A stretch of 64,000 nt of DNA from Streptosporangium canum (GCF_900113865.1 NZ_FOQY01000006.1:313852-377851); one strand, 5' to 3'; shown: positions 24,336 to 36,200, counted from the first letter of the stretch. Notes: generated from the sequence alone by a model not told the origin. Translations and numbers: made by a program.

Positions 24336-25733
24336 TCACTTCAGGAAGTCGGGGACGTCGAGCTCCTCTTCCTGCTCCTCGAAGATCACCGGCCGCCTCC
24401 GGGCGGGGTCGGAGACCCTCGCGGAGATGGGGGTGGGCTGTGAAGGCTCCGGCGCCGGGCGCGGGATCGACACCGGCGGCGCCGGAGCCTCCTCCACGCG
24501 GGGCGGCTCGGCCTGCTCCACCGGGATGTGCACCGGCGGAGCGGGCTGGACCGGGTGGATCTGCTGGACCGGCTGCGGGGCCGGCGGGAGCGGCGTCTCC
24601 GCCACCGGGGCAGCCGCCGGCGGCGGACCGGCGACCGGCCGGACCTGCGCCTGCTCGACCCTGGGCTCGGCCTTCACCGTGGGCGGCGCCGGACGGACCG
24701 GCGCGGTCACCGCGGGGGCGGGGGCCGGGCGCGCGGCCGGCTGCTGGCGGGCGGCCGGCTGCGGCACGACGGTCTTGGTCTCGGCGGCGGGCTCGTCGAA
24801 CCCGGCCGCGATCACGGTGACGCGCACCTCGTCGCCGAGGGCGTCGTCGATGACCGTACCGAAGATGATGTTGGCATCCGGCGCCGCGGCGTTGGAGACC
24901 AGTTGGGCCGCTTCGTTGATCTCGAACAGGCCGAGGTCGGACCCGCCGGCGATCGAGAGCAGGACGCCGTGGGCGCCGTCGATGCTGGCCTCCAGCAGTG
25001 GGCTGGAGACGGCCATCTCGGCGGCGGCGACCGACCTGTCGTCGCCGCGCGCGTGGCCGATGCCCATGAGCGCCGAACCGGCCCCGGACATGACCGACTT
25101 CACATCGGCGAAGTCGAGGTTGATCAGACCGGGCGTGGTGATGAGGTCGGTGATGCCCTGGACACCGGAGAGCAGCACCTGGTCGGCCGCCTTGAAGGCG
25201 TCCAGCACGCTCACCTGCCGGTCGGAGATCGACAGCAGCCGGTCGTTCGGGATCACGATGAGGGTGTCGACCTCCTCGCGCAGGGTCTCTATGCCGGCCT
25301 CGGCCTGCATCGCCCTGCGCCGGCCCTCGAAGCTGAAGGGCCGGGTGACCACGCCGATGGTCAGCGCGCCCAGCGAACGCGCGATGTTGGCCACCACCGG
25401 AGCACCGCCGGTGCCCGTGCCACCGCCCTCTCCGGCGGTGACGAACACCATGTCGGCGCCCTTGATGACCTCTTCGATCTCCTCGCGGTGGTCCTCGGCC
25501 GCCTTGCGCCCGACTTCGGGGTTGGCCCCCGCGCCGAGGCCGCGGGTGAGTTCGCGCCCGACATCAAGCTTGACGTCGGCGTCACTCATCAGCAGCGCCT
25601 GAGCGTCGGTATTGATGGCGATGAACTCGACGCCCTTGAGTCCCTCCTCGATCATCCGGTTGACGGCGTTGACTCCGCCTCCGCCGATTCCTACAACCTT
25701 GATGACCGCGAGGTAGTTCTGCGGTGCTGCCAC
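24336..25733 (-). CDS. ftsZ: Cell division GTPase FtsZ
   Basis: Tubulin homologue forming the Z ring, about 465 aa. GTP-binding motif [12 protein letters not shown] (T4 loop), T7 loop [10 protein letters not shown] and the N-terminal [15 protein letters not shown] are intact. A Pro-rich linker of about 130 residues precedes the conserved C-terminal peptide DVPDFLK, the SepF-binding end. GTG 25733 gives the actinobacterial N-terminus [13 protein letters not shown]; the frame opens 15 codons earlier without support. The upstream gap of 225 bases may hold its own promoter. Confidence 0.97.
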   Translation of the reverse strand: MAAPQNYLAVIKVVGIGGGGVNAVNRMIEEGLKGVEFIAINTDAQALLMSDADVKLDVGRELTRGLGAGANPEVGRKAAEDHREEIEEVIKGADMVFVTAGEGGGTGTGGAPVVANIARSLGALTIGVVTRPFSFEGRRRAMQAEAGIETLREEVDTLIVIPNDRLLSISDRQVSVLDAFKAADQVLLSGVQGITDLITTPGLINLDFADVKSVMSGAGSALMGIGHARGDDRSVAAAEMAVSSPLLEASIDGAHGVLLSIAGGSDLGLFEINEAAQLVSNAAAPDANIIFGTVIDDALGDEVRVTVIAAGFDEPAAETKTVVPQPAARQQPAARPAPAPAVTAPVRPAPPTVKAEPRVEQAQVRPVAGPPPAAAPVAETPLPPAPQPVQQIHPVQPAPPVHIPVEQAEPPRVEEAPAPPVSIPRPAPEPSQPTPISARVSDPARRRPVIFEEQEEELDVPDFLK

Positions 25734-25958
25734 GACGAGGGGCCTTTCCGCTCGTTGACTTGCAATTTCATGCGGCACGGGGCCCGTGCCGTCGTTTCCA
25801 AAACCCTCACCCTCAAGTTGAGATTTAGATTTATGTCAACCTGAGGAGTGATACGGACAGTAGGAGTTACGCTCCAGGTGGGTCAACTAACCGCGCCGCA
25901 AGCGCGTCCGGCGTGTCGCGGGCCGTCCTTTTCCGGGACCGCGCGCGACCAGCCGGGG
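25734..25958 (-). promoter_or_regulatory. ftsQ-ftsZ intergenic region with candidate ftsZ promoter
   Basis: The largest gap inside the dcw cluster. On the minus strand TTGACA (25840-25835) is a good -35, but the hexamer 17 bases on (TTGAGG) is a poor -10. The palindrome CTCAAGTTGAG lies at 25813-25823, within the would-be -10 area, followed by AT-rich TAAATCTAAATC-type sequence. A dedicated, regulated ftsZ promoter is usual in sporulating actinomycetes; assignment here is tentative. Confidence 0.4.
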
Positions 25959-26627
25959 TCACTTCACCGTCACGACGTCTGGCGAGCTCACGTCATAGGT
26001 GTCGGCGGGACGTTTCAGCAGCGTGAGGAGGATGCCGGCCTTGGCGGCCGGACGGTCCCGGCCGCCCCACACGACCTCGCGGCCGTCCTTGAGACGCATC
26101 GAGACGGTCTCGGGCGAGGGTGCGAGCACCTCCGAGAGCCGCCGGGCCAGATCTTCGGGCAGCGCCTGTATGACGGTCAGCGCCGCGGCGGTCGCCGGGT
26201 CGCCGGGCTGGGGGCGGTCGACGCGCAGCAGCGGGAGCGACGGAGGCGCGACGTCCTTGACCTCGGTCATCACGCCGTGCCGGTCCATGAGCGCGAACTT
26301 GGGGCCGACCGCCACCACCGCCACCGGCTCGCGCTCCACGATCTCCACCATCAGCGTGCCCGGCCAGCCGCGGCTGACCCGCACCGACTCGATCTGCCGG
26401 ATCCCGCCGATCCGCTGCTCGACCGCCTCCACGTCCACGACGGCCAGGGGTCTGCCCTTGGGCACCCCCGTCGCCTGCTGGATCTGCTGGGCGGGGATGC
26501 CGAGGTTGCCCACCACCCGGATGTCCCGGACTCCGAGCACCGACGAGAAGAACACCAGCCAGGCGGCGGTGCCCACCACCCCCACGGTGAGCAGGGCCAG
26601 GAAGGCCGACCTCCACACCCCGTTCAT
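25959..26627 (-). CDS. ftsQ: Divisome protein FtsQ
   Basis: A 222-aa bitopic membrane protein: short cytoplasmic N-terminus, one hydrophobic helix (about 7-30), then the POTRA domain (VRDIRVVGNLGIPAQQI) and FtsQ beta domain (MVEIVEREPVAVV, FALMDRHGVM). FtsQ recruits FtsL and the septal synthase. The cytoplasmic tail is only about six residues, short for the family. It is encoded between murC and ftsZ in canonical order; ATG 26627 follows GGGGGAGA. Confidence 0.94.
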   Translation of the reverse strand: MNGVWRSAFLALLTVGVVGTAAWLVFFSSVLGVRDIRVVGNLGIPAQQIQQATGVPKGRPLAVVDVEAVEQRIGGIRQIESVRVSRGWPGTLMVEIVEREPVAVVAVGPKFALMDRHGVMTEVKDVAPPSLPLLRVDRPQPGDPATAAALTVIQALPEDLARRLSEVLAPSPETVSMRLKDGREVVWGGRDRPAAKAGILLTLLKRPADTYDVSSPDVVTVK

Positions 26628-26682
26628 CGTCTCCCCCCGCCCGGCGGCTCGGGCGCCGGCGCCCCGCGTCCCCTCCCGCGGG

Positions 26683-28083
<1,401 letters not shown>

Positions 28084-28089
<6 letters not shown>

Positions 28090-28203
28090 CGGTCGCTCAC
28101 CACTCCTCGCTCACCACGCGGACGGTCTCGTTCCCCGGCCGGCCGGCGCGCGCACCGCGCCGGTCCCGTTCCGCGCTCATCGATCGCTCATCACTCCTCG
28201 TCG
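28084..28203. repeat. Duplicated murC start region
   Basis: On the minus strand the segment CGAGGAGTGRTGAGCGAYCG plus ATGAGC occurs twice, 91 bases apart: at the real murC start (ATG 28089) and at ATG 28180, with two differences in about 25 bases. The murG stop codon is itself in an ATGAGCC context, suggesting an ancestral ATGA murG/murC overlap that was tandemly copied. Confidence 0.6.
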
Positions 28204-28228
28204 GCCACACATCCGGCTTGCGGCTCAT
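28097..28228 (-). CDS. Possible 43-aa ORF bridging murG and murC
   Basis: An ATG at 28228 overlaps the murG stop (ATGA) and opens 43 codons, beginning [16 protein letters not shown] and ending VVSEEW, with its TGA seven bases before the murC ATG. It fills the murG-murC gap exactly, so ribosomes leaving murG could be carried to murC. The composition (Arg, Glu, Gly) gives no domain clue, and it may be a by-product of the local duplication. Confidence 0.25.
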   Translation of the reverse strand: MSRKPDVWPTRSDERSMSAERDRRGARAGRPGNETVRVVSEEW

Positions 28229-29316
28229 CGGCCCCTGCCCTCCACCGCGATCTGCAACACCCTGCGGGCGAGCGTCACGTCGGCGTCCTTGCGCCCCATC
28301 CTGGAGGCGGCCTCCGACATGGTGACCACGCGCTCGGGGTCGGACAGGATGGGAAGCACGTTCTGGATGATCCACTCCGGCGTCAGGTCGGCGTCGTCGA
28401 TCATGAGTCCGCCACCGGCCCGCACGACCGGCTCGGCGTTGAGCCGCTGCTCGCCGTTGCCGTGCGGGAGCGGGATGTAGGCGGCGGGCAGGCCCACCGC
28501 GGTCAGCTCGGCACAGGTCATGGCGCCGCTGCGGCACAGGGCGAAGTCGGCCGCGGCGTAGGCCAGGTCCATCCGGTCGACGTACTGCAGCACGACGTAC
28601 TGCGGGTCGCCGGGCGGCGGCTCCTCCTCCAGCGTGTTCTTCGGGCCGATGACGTGCAGCACCTGCACTCCGGCCCGGCGCAGCGCCGGGGCGGCGGCCA
28701 GGGCCGCCTGGTTGAGCGACCGCGCGCCCTGGGAGCCGCCGGTGACCAGCAGCGTGGGCAGGTCGGCCTCCAGGCCGAACCAGGAGCGCGCCTTGTCGCC
28801 CATGGAGAGGCGGTCCAGCCCGACGATCTCGCGCCGGAGCGGGATGCCCACGTATTCGGCGCGGGGCAGCGGCGTGTTCTGGTGGCCGGTGAACACGTGG
28901 TCGGTCAGCCGCGCGCCCAGCCGGTTGGCCAGTCCGGGCCTCGGGTTGGCCTCGTGCACCACGATCGGCACGCCGCGCCGCCGCGCCGCCAGGTAGGCGG
29001 GGGTCGCCACGTAGCCGCCGAATCCGACCAGCACGTCGGCCTGGACGCGGTCCATGATGCCCGCGGCCGTGTTGATGGCGCCCGCCAGCCGGCCGGGCAC
29101 GCTCAGGAGCTGGGGCGTGATCGCCCGGGGCAGCGGCACCGCCGGCACGAGCTGCAGCTCGTAGCCCCGGGCCGGCACCAGTCGCGTCTCCAGGCCGCGC
29201 TCCGTGCCGAGGCAGGTGATCCCGATGTTCGGGTCAAGCCGCCGGAGCGCGTCGGCCAGGGCCAACGCCGGTTCGATATGACCGGCCGTCCCGCCGCCGG
29301 CGAGGACCACCCTCAT
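28225..29316 (-). CDS. murG: MurG N-acetylglucosaminyltransferase
   Basis: Membrane-associated GT28 glycosyltransferase converting lipid I to lipid II, 363 aa. It has the N-terminal [15 protein letters not shown] loop, a [14 protein letters not shown] segment, and the C-terminal donor-binding motif [11 protein letters not shown] with [15 protein letters not shown] 29316 has AAAGGA six bases upstream; a second ATG 18 bases earlier lies in the duplicated ftsW-end sequence. It sits between ftsW and murC. Confidence 0.96.
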   Translation of the reverse strand: MRVVLAGGGTAGHIEPALALADALRRLDPNIGITCLGTERGLETRLVPARGYELQLVPAVPLPRAITPQLLSVPGRLAGAINTAAGIMDRVQADVLVGFGGYVATPAYLAARRRGVPIVVHEANPRPGLANRLGARLTDHVFTGHQNTPLPRAEYVGIPLRREIVGLDRLSMGDKARSWFGLEADLPTLLVTGGSQGARSLNQAALAAAPALRRAGVQVLHVIGPKNTLEEEPPPGDPQYVVLQYVDRMDLAYAAADFALCRSGAMTCAELTAVGLPAAYIPLPHGNGEQRLNAEPVVRAGGGLMIDDADLTPEWIIQNVLPILSDPERVVTMSEAASRMGRKDADVTLARRVLQIAVEGRGR

Positions 29317-29329
29317 GTCGGTCCTTTCA

Positions 29330-29433
29330 CTCATCGTCTTCCGCGGACCGGCCGTCGTTTCCGCGCCGGGCCGCCCAGTCGCTCATCGTCTTGCGCGGAC
29401 CGGCCGGCGTCGCCTTGCCGGACCACCCAGGCC
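29330..29433. repeat. Tandem duplication of the ftsW 3' end (2 x 52 bp, decayed)
   Basis: The segment 29330-29356 matches 29382-29408 at 25 of 27 positions; the rest of the 52-bp unit still matches at about 17 of 25. The unit at 29382-29433 contains the ftsW stop codon (29383-29385). The other copy fills most of the ftsW-murG gap and encodes a 19-codon ORF on the minus strand. Confidence 0.7.
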
Positions 29434-30657
29434 AAGCCAGCTTAGGCCCCGCGCCACCGGTCCGGGGCCACGCGCCGCCAGAGCCTCGCGCGCTCCGGGC
29501 TCGTGTTTGGCGAAGGCGAGCAGCATCCCCAGCGCGGCCAGGGTCGGCAGCAGCGCGGATCCGCCGTAGGAGATCAGGGGCAACGGGATGCCGGTGATGG
29601 GCAGCACACCGATGACCGCGCCGATGTTGACGATCGCCTGACCGACGATCCAGGCGATCGCGGCGACCGAGGCGAGCCGGACGAACGGGTCCCTGACCCG
29701 GGTGGCCACCCGCAGGCCCGCGTAGCCGAGCAGGCCGAACAGGGCCACCACGACCAGCGTGCCCATCAGGCCGAGCTCCTCCCCCAGGATGGAGAAGATG
29801 AAGTCGCTCTCGGCGTGCGGGGTCCAGTTCCACTTCTGCCGGCTGGCCCCCAGCCCGAGCCCGAACCAGCCGCCGCTGCCCATCCCGATCTGGCCCTGCA
29901 CGAGCTGGTAGCCCGCGTCCTGCGCGTTGCCCCACGGGTCGAGCCACCCCTTGATCCGCGCCGAGCGGTAGCCCTCGATGGTGATCATCGTGACGGTGGC
30001 CAGCACCATGACCGACAGGATGCCGCCGAACAGTTTCAGCGGCGCGCCCACGACCCACAGCAGGGCCAGGAAGATCATCATCAGGACCAGGGTGGTCCCG
30101 AGGTCGCTGCCCAGCATCACCAGGACGGCCATGATCGCCAGACCCGGCATGAGGGGGATCAGCAGCCTGCGCCACTCGATCTGCCCGGCGCGGGCCCCCT
30201 TCGCCAGCAGGTCGGCCCCCCACAGCACCAGCGCGAGCTTGGCCGGCTCCGACGGCTGGATGGTGAGCTCGCCGATGTAGATCCAGCGCTGCGCGCCCTG
30301 CTCGGACGTGCCGATGAACATGACCAGGACCAGGCCCAGCGCGGCGAAGACCATCAGCGGGTAACCCGCCAGCCGGAAGAACCTGAGGGGCAGCCGGGAG
30401 CAGATCCACATCAGGAGCAGTCCCAGGGCCATCGAGATGAACTGCCGGCCGAAGAGCGCGAACGCCGACTGCCGCGTCTGGAGCGCGTGGATGCTCGACG
30501 CGGACAGGACCATCATCAGCCCCAGGGCCATCAGCAGCGCGCTGACGCCCAGCAGCAGGTGGTAGGAGAAGAGCGGTCGTGCCAGCAGCTCGCGCACGCG
30601 CACCAGCCGGCCCTTGAAGGAGGCGGCGTCCGGCGGCCGGTCGCTCACGGCGGTCAT
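29383..30657 (-). CDS. ftsW: FtsW, SEDS peptidoglycan glycosyltransferase
   Basis: A polytopic SEDS protein of 424 aa, about ten membrane helices, that polymerises lipid II at the septum together with its PBP partner FtsI. SEDS motifs: RWIYIGELTIQPSEPAKLALVLW, DLGTTLV, QKWNWTPHAESDFIFSILGEE split over loops, and PLPLISYGGSA near the end. The C-terminus is an Arg-rich cytoplasmic tail. The ATG start is conventional. Its 3' end has been tandemly duplicated. Confidence 0.96.
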   Translation of the reverse strand: MTAVSDRPPDAASFKGRLVRVRELLARPLFSYHLLLGVSALLMALGLMMVLSASSIHALQTRQSAFALFGRQFISMALGLLLMWICSRLPLRFFRLAGYPLMVFAALGLVLVMFIGTSEQGAQRWIYIGELTIQPSEPAKLALVLWGADLLAKGARAGQIEWRRLLIPLMPGLAIMAVLVMLGSDLGTTLVLMMIFLALLWVVGAPLKLFGGILSVMVLATVTMITIEGYRSARIKGWLDPWGNAQDAGYQLVQGQIGMGSGGWFGLGLGASRQKWNWTPHAESDFIFSILGEELGLMGTLVVVALFGLLGYAGLRVATRVRDPFVRLASVAAIAWIVGQAIVNIGAVIGVLPITGIPLPLISYGGSALLPTLAALGMLLAFAKHEPGAREALAARGPGPVARGLSWLGLGGPARRRRPVRARR

Positions 30658-30712
30658 CTGTCACTCCGCCCCGCCGGCCGGGCAGGGGCCCCCGGATCCC
30701 GCAAGCGTGCGC

Positions 30713-32110
30713 TCATACGCCTCCGGCACCGCCCTGCGATCGGTCCAGACGCTCCAGCACGGCCTGGGCGAAGGCCTCGCCCCGGGCCCCGTAGCCGGGG
30801 AACATGTCCAGCGAGGCCCCGGCCGGGGCCAGCAGCACGGTGTCTCCGGGGGCGGCGAGCCTCGCGGCTTCGATGACGACACGGTCCATGACCCCAGTGT
30901 CTTGCCCGGACACCTCCACCACCGGGACATTCGCGGCGTGTCGCGCCAGAGCCTGCCGGATCCGCTCGCGATCGACGCCCAGGAGCACCGCGCCGCGCAG
31001 CCGGGGCGCGGCCCGCCGTACCAGCTCGTCCACGTCGGCTCCCTTGAGCTGCCCGCCGGCGATCCAGACGATCGAGGGGTAGGCGGCGAGCGACGCGGCG
31101 GCGGCGTGCGGGTTGGTGGCCTTGGAGTCGTCGACGTAGTCGACCTCACCGACCCGCGTGACCAGCGCCATCCGGTGCGGGTCGGGGACGAAGTCCAGCA
31201 GACCCCGCCGTACGGCCTCCGCGGGCACCCCGTAGGAGCGGGCCATGGCGGCGGCGGCGAGCGCGTTGGCCACGTTGTGCGGCGCGAACGGCCGGATGTC
31301 GTCGAAGGAGGCGAGCTCCTCGGCGTTGCGCGCCGGGTCGGCCACGAACGCCCGGTCCACCAGCAGGTCTTCGACCACGCCGACCTGGCCGGGCGCCGGC
31401 ACACCGAGGGTGAAGCCGACGCTGCGCGCGCCCGTGCCCCCGTCGTACGGCGCGGCCAGGCGGGCCGACCACTCGTCGTCGGCGTTGTGGACGACCGTCC
31501 CGGCCCGGGTGAAGATCTCCCCCTTGACCCGGGCGTACTCCTCCAGGGAGCCGTGCCAGTCGAGATGGTCGGGGGCGACGTTGAGCACCGCCGCGGTGTG
31601 CGGGGCGATGCCGGGCGAACGATGGAGCTGGAAGCTGGACAGCTCCACGGCCAGCACGTCGGCGGGGCCGGTGACGGCCTCCACGACGGGGGTGCCGACG
31701 TTGCCGACCGCGAGCGCCCTGTGCCCGGCCGCGGTGAGCATCGAGGTGAGCATCCGGACCGCGGTGGTCTTGCCGTTGGTGCCGGTCAGCGCCAGCCACG
31801 GCGCGGCGCCCGCCGGGCGGAGCCGCCAGGCCAGCTCGACCTCGCCGATCACCTCCACCCCGGCCTCGGCCGCCGCGACGAGCAGCGGATGGTGCGGCGG
31901 CCAGCCGGTGGCGACGACGAGGGAGGTGCCGGCGGGCAACTCGGCCGGTTCGCCGAAGCGGACCTCGACGCCGATCCCGGCCAGCTCCGCGGCGGTCGCC
32001 CTGGCCCGCTCCCCGTCCCGGCCCTCCAGGACGACCACCTTCTCGCCCCGGGCGGCCATGGCGCGGGCGACGGCCGTGCCGGAGACTCCCAGACCCGCGA
32101 CGCAGATCAT
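30713..32110 (-). CDS. murD: UDP-N-acetylmuramoyl-L-alanine--D-glutamate ligase
   Basis: A 465-aa Mur ligase adding D-Glu. It has the Rossmann-like N-terminus VAGLGVSGTAVARAM, ATP loop LTGTNGKTTAVRM near residue 120, NVAPDHLDWHG and the DDSKATNPHAA motif typical of MurD. The ATG start is at 32110. It lies between mraY and ftsW with short gaps and no internal terminators. Confidence 0.96.
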   Translation of the reverse strand: MICVAGLGVSGTAVARAMAARGEKVVVLEGRDGERARATAAELAGIGVEVRFGEPAELPAGTSLVVATGWPPHHPLLVAAAEAGVEVIGEVELAWRLRPAGAAPWLALTGTNGKTTAVRMLTSMLTAAGHRALAVGNVGTPVVEAVTGPADVLAVELSSFQLHRSPGIAPHTAAVLNVAPDHLDWHGSLEEYARVKGEIFTRAGTVVHNADDEWSARLAAPYDGGTGARSVGFTLGVPAPGQVGVVEDLLVDRAFVADPARNAEELASFDDIRPFAPHNVANALAAAAMARSYGVPAEAVRRGLLDFVPDPHRMALVTRVGEVDYVDDSKATNPHAAAASLAAYPSIVWIAGGQLKGADVDELVRRAAPRLRGAVLLGVDRERIRQALARHAANVPVVEVSGQDTGVMDRVVIEAARLAAPGDTVLLAPAGASLDMFPGYGARGEAFAQAVLERLDRSQGGAGGV

Positions 32111-32150
32111 CCGGCCACCTCCGCCTGCCGTACGGCCGAAGTCGCCGCGC

Positions 32151-33209
32151 TCACGACTTGGGCATCCATTCGACGTAGAACAGTCCGAGGCCGGCGGCGG
32201 CGCAGAGGCCGGCGATGAGCCAGAAGCGGACCACGATCGTCGTCTCCGCCCAGCCGGACAGCTCGAAGTGGTGTTGGAGCGGGGCCATTCTGAAGACGCG
32301 TTTACCGGTCATCTTGAAGAAGCCGACCTGGATGATCACCGACATGGTGATGAGCACGCACATCCCCGCCAGGATGATCAGCAGGAGCTGGGTACGGGTG
32401 GTGATGGCCAGACCGGCGAGCACGCCGCCCAGGGCCAGCGAGCCGGTGTCACCCATGAAGATCTTGGCGGGAGGGGCGTTCCACCACAGGAAGCCGACCA
32501 GTGCGCCGAGCACGGCGGCGGCGACCACGGCCAGGTCCAGCGGGTCGCGGACCCAGTAGCAGTTGGGGCCGAGCTGGGTGGTGCAGTTGTTGCGGAGCTG
32601 CCAGTTGCCGATCAGGACGTAGGAGCCCAGCACCACGCCGGTGGCGCCGCTGGCCAGACCGTCGAGTCCGTCGGTGAGGTTCACCGCGTTGGAGAACCCC
32701 ACGATCATGATGAGCACCCAGATCGTGAATCCGATGATGCCGACCGACGGGCCGAAGTCCCGCAGGAACGACAGCCGGGTCTCGGCCGGGGTGATCAGGT
32801 AGGCGTTGGGGAAACGGGTGACCAGGACCGCGAAGACCGCGCCGACGACGAGCTGGCCCAGGGCCTTGGCCCCGCTGCGCAGGCCGAGGCTGCGCTGCTT
32901 GTAGATCTTGATGAAGTCGTCGAGGAAGCCGACCGCGCCGAGGCCCGTCATCAGGAACAGCACCAGGACCGCGGAGACGGTGGGCAGGGTCTGGCTGTAC
33001 AGGTGGGCGCAGGCGAACCCGAGCAGCGCCGCGATCACGATCACGGTGCCGCCCATGGTGGGGGTGCCGCGCTTGTCGTGGTGGCCGGAGGGGCCCTCCT
33101 CCCGGATGCTCTGGCCGTAGCCGCGCTGCGAGAACAGGCGGATCGCCAGGGGGGTGCCGAACGACGACAGCAGCAGGCCGACCGCCGCCGCGATGAGGAT
33201 CTCCATCAT
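32151..33209 (-). CDS. mraY: Phospho-N-acetylmuramoyl-pentapeptide-transferase
   Basis: A 352-aa membrane enzyme making lipid I from UDP-MurNAc-pentapeptide and undecaprenyl phosphate. Catalytic motifs are intact: [34 protein letters not shown] and the histidine loop [12 protein letters not shown]. About ten membrane helices. The start ATG overlaps the murF stop (ATGA), implying coupled translation; a second ATG follows directly. Confidence 0.97.
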   Translation of the reverse strand: MMEILIAAAVGLLLSSFGTPLAIRLFSQRGYGQSIREEGPSGHHDKRGTPTMGGTVIVIAALLGFACAHLYSQTLPTVSAVLVLFLMTGLGAVGFLDDFIKIYKQRSLGLRSGAKALGQLVVGAVFAVLVTRFPNAYLITPAETRLSFLRDFGPSVGIIGFTIWVLIMIVGFSNAVNLTDGLDGLASGATGVVLGSYVLIGNWQLRNNCTTQLGPNCYWVRDPLDLAVVAAAVLGALVGFLWWNAPPAKIFMGDTGSLALGGVLAGLAITTRTQLLLIILAGMCVLITMSVIIQVGFFKMTGKRVFRMAPLQHHFELSGWAETTIVVRFWLIAGLCAAAGLGLFYVEWMPKS

Positions 33210-34603
33210 CGGCGATCACCTCCCACCAGCGTCGCGGCCACGCGCTCCAGGCCGGCCGCGCGCGGCCCCTTGACCAGCACCACGTCGCCGGGGACCAGGA
33301 GCGCCGACAGCGCGGCGGCCGCCTCCTGCGCGTCGGCGACGTGCGTGACCCGGGTGGCGGACCGGGCCCCGTCCACGGCGGCTCCGGCACCGGCCAGGAC
33401 CGGGCCGGCGTCGGGTCCGACGACGAACAGGCCCTCCAGGCCCGCCCCCGCCGCCAGGCGGCCCATGTCCTCGTTCAGGGCCGCGCTCTCCTCGCCCAGC
33501 TCGCGCAGGGCGGCGATGACCGCGAAGCGGCGGCGGCCGCCCGCGAGTGCGTCGAGGGCGCCGAAGGCGGCGCGCATGGAATCGGGGTTGGCGTTGTAGG
33601 CGTCGTTGATCACGGTGACGCCGTCCGCCCTGTCGGTGACCTCCATCCGCCAGCGGCTGCGGGGCTCGGCCTCCGACAGCTCCTCGGCGATGGTGGCGAC
33701 CGGCAGGCCGAGCTCGTAGGCGGCCGCCGCGGCGGCGAGCGCGTTCTCCACGGCGTGCTCGCCGTACAGGCGGAGCCCGACCGGGGCGGCCCCGGACGGG
33801 GTGCGCAGCGTGAAGGCGGCGCGGCCCCGGTCGTCGAGGGTCACCCCCTCCGCCCGCACCGCGGCGCTCTCGGCGCGGCCGTACCAGGTGACCCGGGCGT
33901 CGGTGCGCCGGGCCATCGCGGCCACCAGCGGGTCGTCGGCGTTCAGCACGGCCACGCCGTCGGCGGGCAGCGCCTCGACCAGCTCGCCCTTGGCCTTGGC
34001 TATCGCGTCCTTGCCGCCGAAGACGCCCAGGTGGGCGGTGCCGACGTTGAGGACCACGCCGATCCTGGGCGGGGCGATGCGGGCCAGGTGGCTGATGTGG
34101 CCGGCGTCCCTGGCGCTGAGCTCCAGCACCAGGTAGCGGGTGTCCTCGTCGGCCTTCAGCACCGTGAGCGGGTGGCCGATCTCGTTGTTGAACGACTCAA
34201 CCGGGGCGACCGTCGGGCCGATCCTGGCGGTGAGGCGGGCCAGCAGGTCCTTGGTGCTGGTCTTGCCCGCCGATCCGGTCAGGCCGATGACCGTGGTCGA
34301 CGGCAGGCCGGCGCAGACCGCGGTGGCCAGGTCGGCCAGGGCGGTCACGGCGTCGCCGACGACGATCGCGGGAGCGTCCACGGGCCTGGAGGCCAGCACG
34401 GCGACGGCTCCGGCCTCGACGGCCTGGGCGGCGAAGTCGTGCCCGTCGGCCCGGTCGCCCCTGATTGCGACGAAAAGCGACCCCGGCTCGACGGCACGGG
34501 AGTCGATGACGACCGGACCGCGCACGACCGCGCGGGGATCGGCCATGCCCGCGAGGGCACCCGAGGTGATCTCGGCGATCCTGGCCAGCGGCAACGGGAT
34601 CAT
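33206..34603 (-). CDS. murF: UDP-N-acetylmuramoyl-tripeptide--D-alanyl-D-alanine ligase
   Basis: A 465-aa ligase adding D-Ala-D-Ala to complete the pentapeptide. Motifs: [13 protein letters not shown] in the N-terminal UDP domain, ATP loop [14 protein letters not shown] near residue 110, [14 protein letters not shown], and [11 protein letters not shown] in the C-terminal part. It overlaps mraY by four bases and follows murE by 12. Confidence 0.96.
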   Translation of the reverse strand: MIPLPLARIAEITSGALAGMADPRAVVRGPVVIDSRAVEPGSLFVAIRGDRADGHDFAAQAVEAGAVAVLASRPVDAPAIVVGDAVTALADLATAVCAGLPSTTVIGLTGSAGKTSTKDLLARLTARIGPTVAPVESFNNEIGHPLTVLKADEDTRYLVLELSARDAGHISHLARIAPPRIGVVLNVGTAHLGVFGGKDAIAKAKGELVEALPADGVAVLNADDPLVAAMARRTDARVTWYGRAESAAVRAEGVTLDDRGRAAFTLRTPSGAAPVGLRLYGEHAVENALAAAAAAYELGLPVATIAEELSEAEPRSRWRMEVTDRADGVTVINDAYNANPDSMRAAFGALDALAGGRRRFAVIAALRELGEESAALNEDMGRLAAGAGLEGLFVVGPDAGPVLAGAGAAVDGARSATRVTHVADAQEAAAALSALLVPGDVVLVKGPRAAGLERVAATLVGGDRR

Positions 34604-34615
34604 GATGCGTCTTAC

Positions 34616-36178
34616 CTACTCTCCATACGTGCTTCGGCGCCCGGTCCGGTTCCGCCTTCTGACGATCGCGTCGGCCACCGCTTGCCTGTCGTCGAACGGG
34701 AGGACCTCGTCCCCGACATACTGGCCCTGCTCGTGGCCCTTGCCGGCCACGACGACGACGTCGCCGAAGCCCGCCCGGCTGATCGCCAGGTCGACGGCCG
34801 CGGCACGGTCCGGCTCAATGATCACATGTGCGCGCTCATCCTGAGACACGCCGAGGACTCCATTCATCATCTCGGCGAGAATCCGCAGCGGATCCTCCGA
34901 GCGAGGGTTGTCACTGGTGAGAATGGCCACATCCGCCAGCCGGGCGGCGGCCTCCCCCATCATCGGGCGTTTGCCCCGGTCGCGGTCGCCGCCGCAGCCC
35001 AGCACCACGGTCAGCCTCCCGGCCGTGACCTCGCGCAGCGAGCGCAGCACCGACTCCACCGCGCCGGGCTTGTGCGAGTAGTCGACGATGGCCTGGAAGT
35101 CCTCGCCGCCGGGCACCCGCTCCATCCGGCCGGGCACCCCGGCCAGCGTGCCGACGCCCGCCACCGCGGCGCGCAGCGGCACGCCCGCCTCCACGAGGGA
35201 GACGATCGCGCCCAGCGCGTTGGCGACGTTGAACGGGCCGGGCAGGGCCACCGTCGCGTCCTCCTCGACGCCGCCGGGGCCGACCACGCGGAAGGAGCTG
35301 CCGTCGGCGCCCAGACGCACGTCCGCGGCCCGCCAGTCGGCTTCGGGGGCGCCCTCGGCGGAGAAGGTGGTCATCGGGATCTTGCTCAGCCCCAGGAGCT
35401 CGCGGCCGTGGGCGTCGTCGATGTTGACCACGCCGGCGCGGCTCATCTCGGGGGTGAACAGCCGGGCCTTCGTCGCGAAGTAGTCGTCGAGGTCCTTGTG
35501 GAAGTCCAGGTGGTCCTGGGAGAGGTTGGTGAACAGCGCGACGTCGTAGAACACCGCGTCGACGCGGCCCAGCGCCAGCGCGTGGCTGGAGACCTCCATC
35601 GCGGCGGCCGTGACGCCGTGCTCGCGCATGAGGGCGAACAGGCCCTGCAGGTCGCTGGCCTCCGGCGTGGTCAGTTTGGGGGTGAAGCGCAGCTCGCCGG
35701 CGTGGATCTCCACGCCGCCGATCAGCCCGGCCTTGTGCCCGGCGGCCCGCAGCCCGGCCTCCAGCAGGAAACTGGTGGTGGACTTGCCGCTGGTGCCGGT
35801 GACGCCGATGACCATCACGTCCGCCGCGGGCCTGCCGTACACCCAGGCGGAGACCTGGCCGAGCACGCGGCGCGGGTCCGGCACGACGAGGACCGGCAGG
35901 CCGGTCGCGACCGCGGCCGCCCTGCCCTCCTCGTCGGTCAGGATGGCGCTGGCTCCGGCGGCGAGGGCCTGCGCGGAGAAGTCGGCGCCGTGGGACGTGG
36001 CCCCCGGCAGCGCGACGTAGAGATCTCCGCGCTGGACCTGGCGCGAATCGATGGTGATCCCGGACACCGCGGCCAGCGGCGCTCGTGACGTGCCTGAGGG
36101 CGCGCCGAGCAGGCTCGCCAGCCCCGAGAGCGGACGGGGTGGACTGGTTGACGGTCGCATGGACGACGGGGGACGCAC
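34616..36178 (-). CDS. murE: UDP-N-acetylmuramoyl-tripeptide synthetase (meso-DAP-adding MurE)
   Basis: About 520 aa. Adds the third stem residue; the substrate-recognition motif SDNPRSEDP contains DNPR, typical of meso-diaminopimelate enzymes. ATP loop VTGTSGKSTTSFLL has Ser-Thr in place of the common NGKTTT, still a valid P-loop. The start is uncertain: GTG 36178 has AAGGGAAGG about 12 bases upstream, while ATG 36160 lacks an SD. Located between ftsI and murF. Confidence 0.95.
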   Translation of the reverse strand: MRPPSSMRPSTSPPRPLSGLASLLGAPSGTSRAPLAAVSGITIDSRQVQRGDLYVALPGATSHGADFSAQALAAGASAILTDEEGRAAAVATGLPVLVVPDPRRVLGQVSAWVYGRPAADVMVIGVTGTSGKSTTSFLLEAGLRAAGHKAGLIGGVEIHAGELRFTPKLTTPEASDLQGLFALMREHGVTAAAMEVSSHALALGRVDAVFYDVALFTNLSQDHLDFHKDLDDYFATKARLFTPEMSRAGVVNIDDAHGRELLGLSKIPMTTFSAEGAPEADWRAADVRLGADGSSFRVVGPGGVEEDATVALPGPFNVANALGAIVSLVEAGVPLRAAVAGVGTLAGVPGRMERVPGGEDFQAIVDYSHKPGAVESVLRSLREVTAGRLTVVLGCGGDRDRGKRPMMGEAAARLADVAILTSDNPRSEDPLRILAEMMNGVLGVSQDERAHVIIEPDRAAAVDLAISRAGFGDVVVVAGKGHEQGQYVGDEVLPFDDRQAVADAIVRRRNRTGRRSTYGE

Positions 36179-36200
36179 GGCGAGAGCGTACCTTCCCTTG

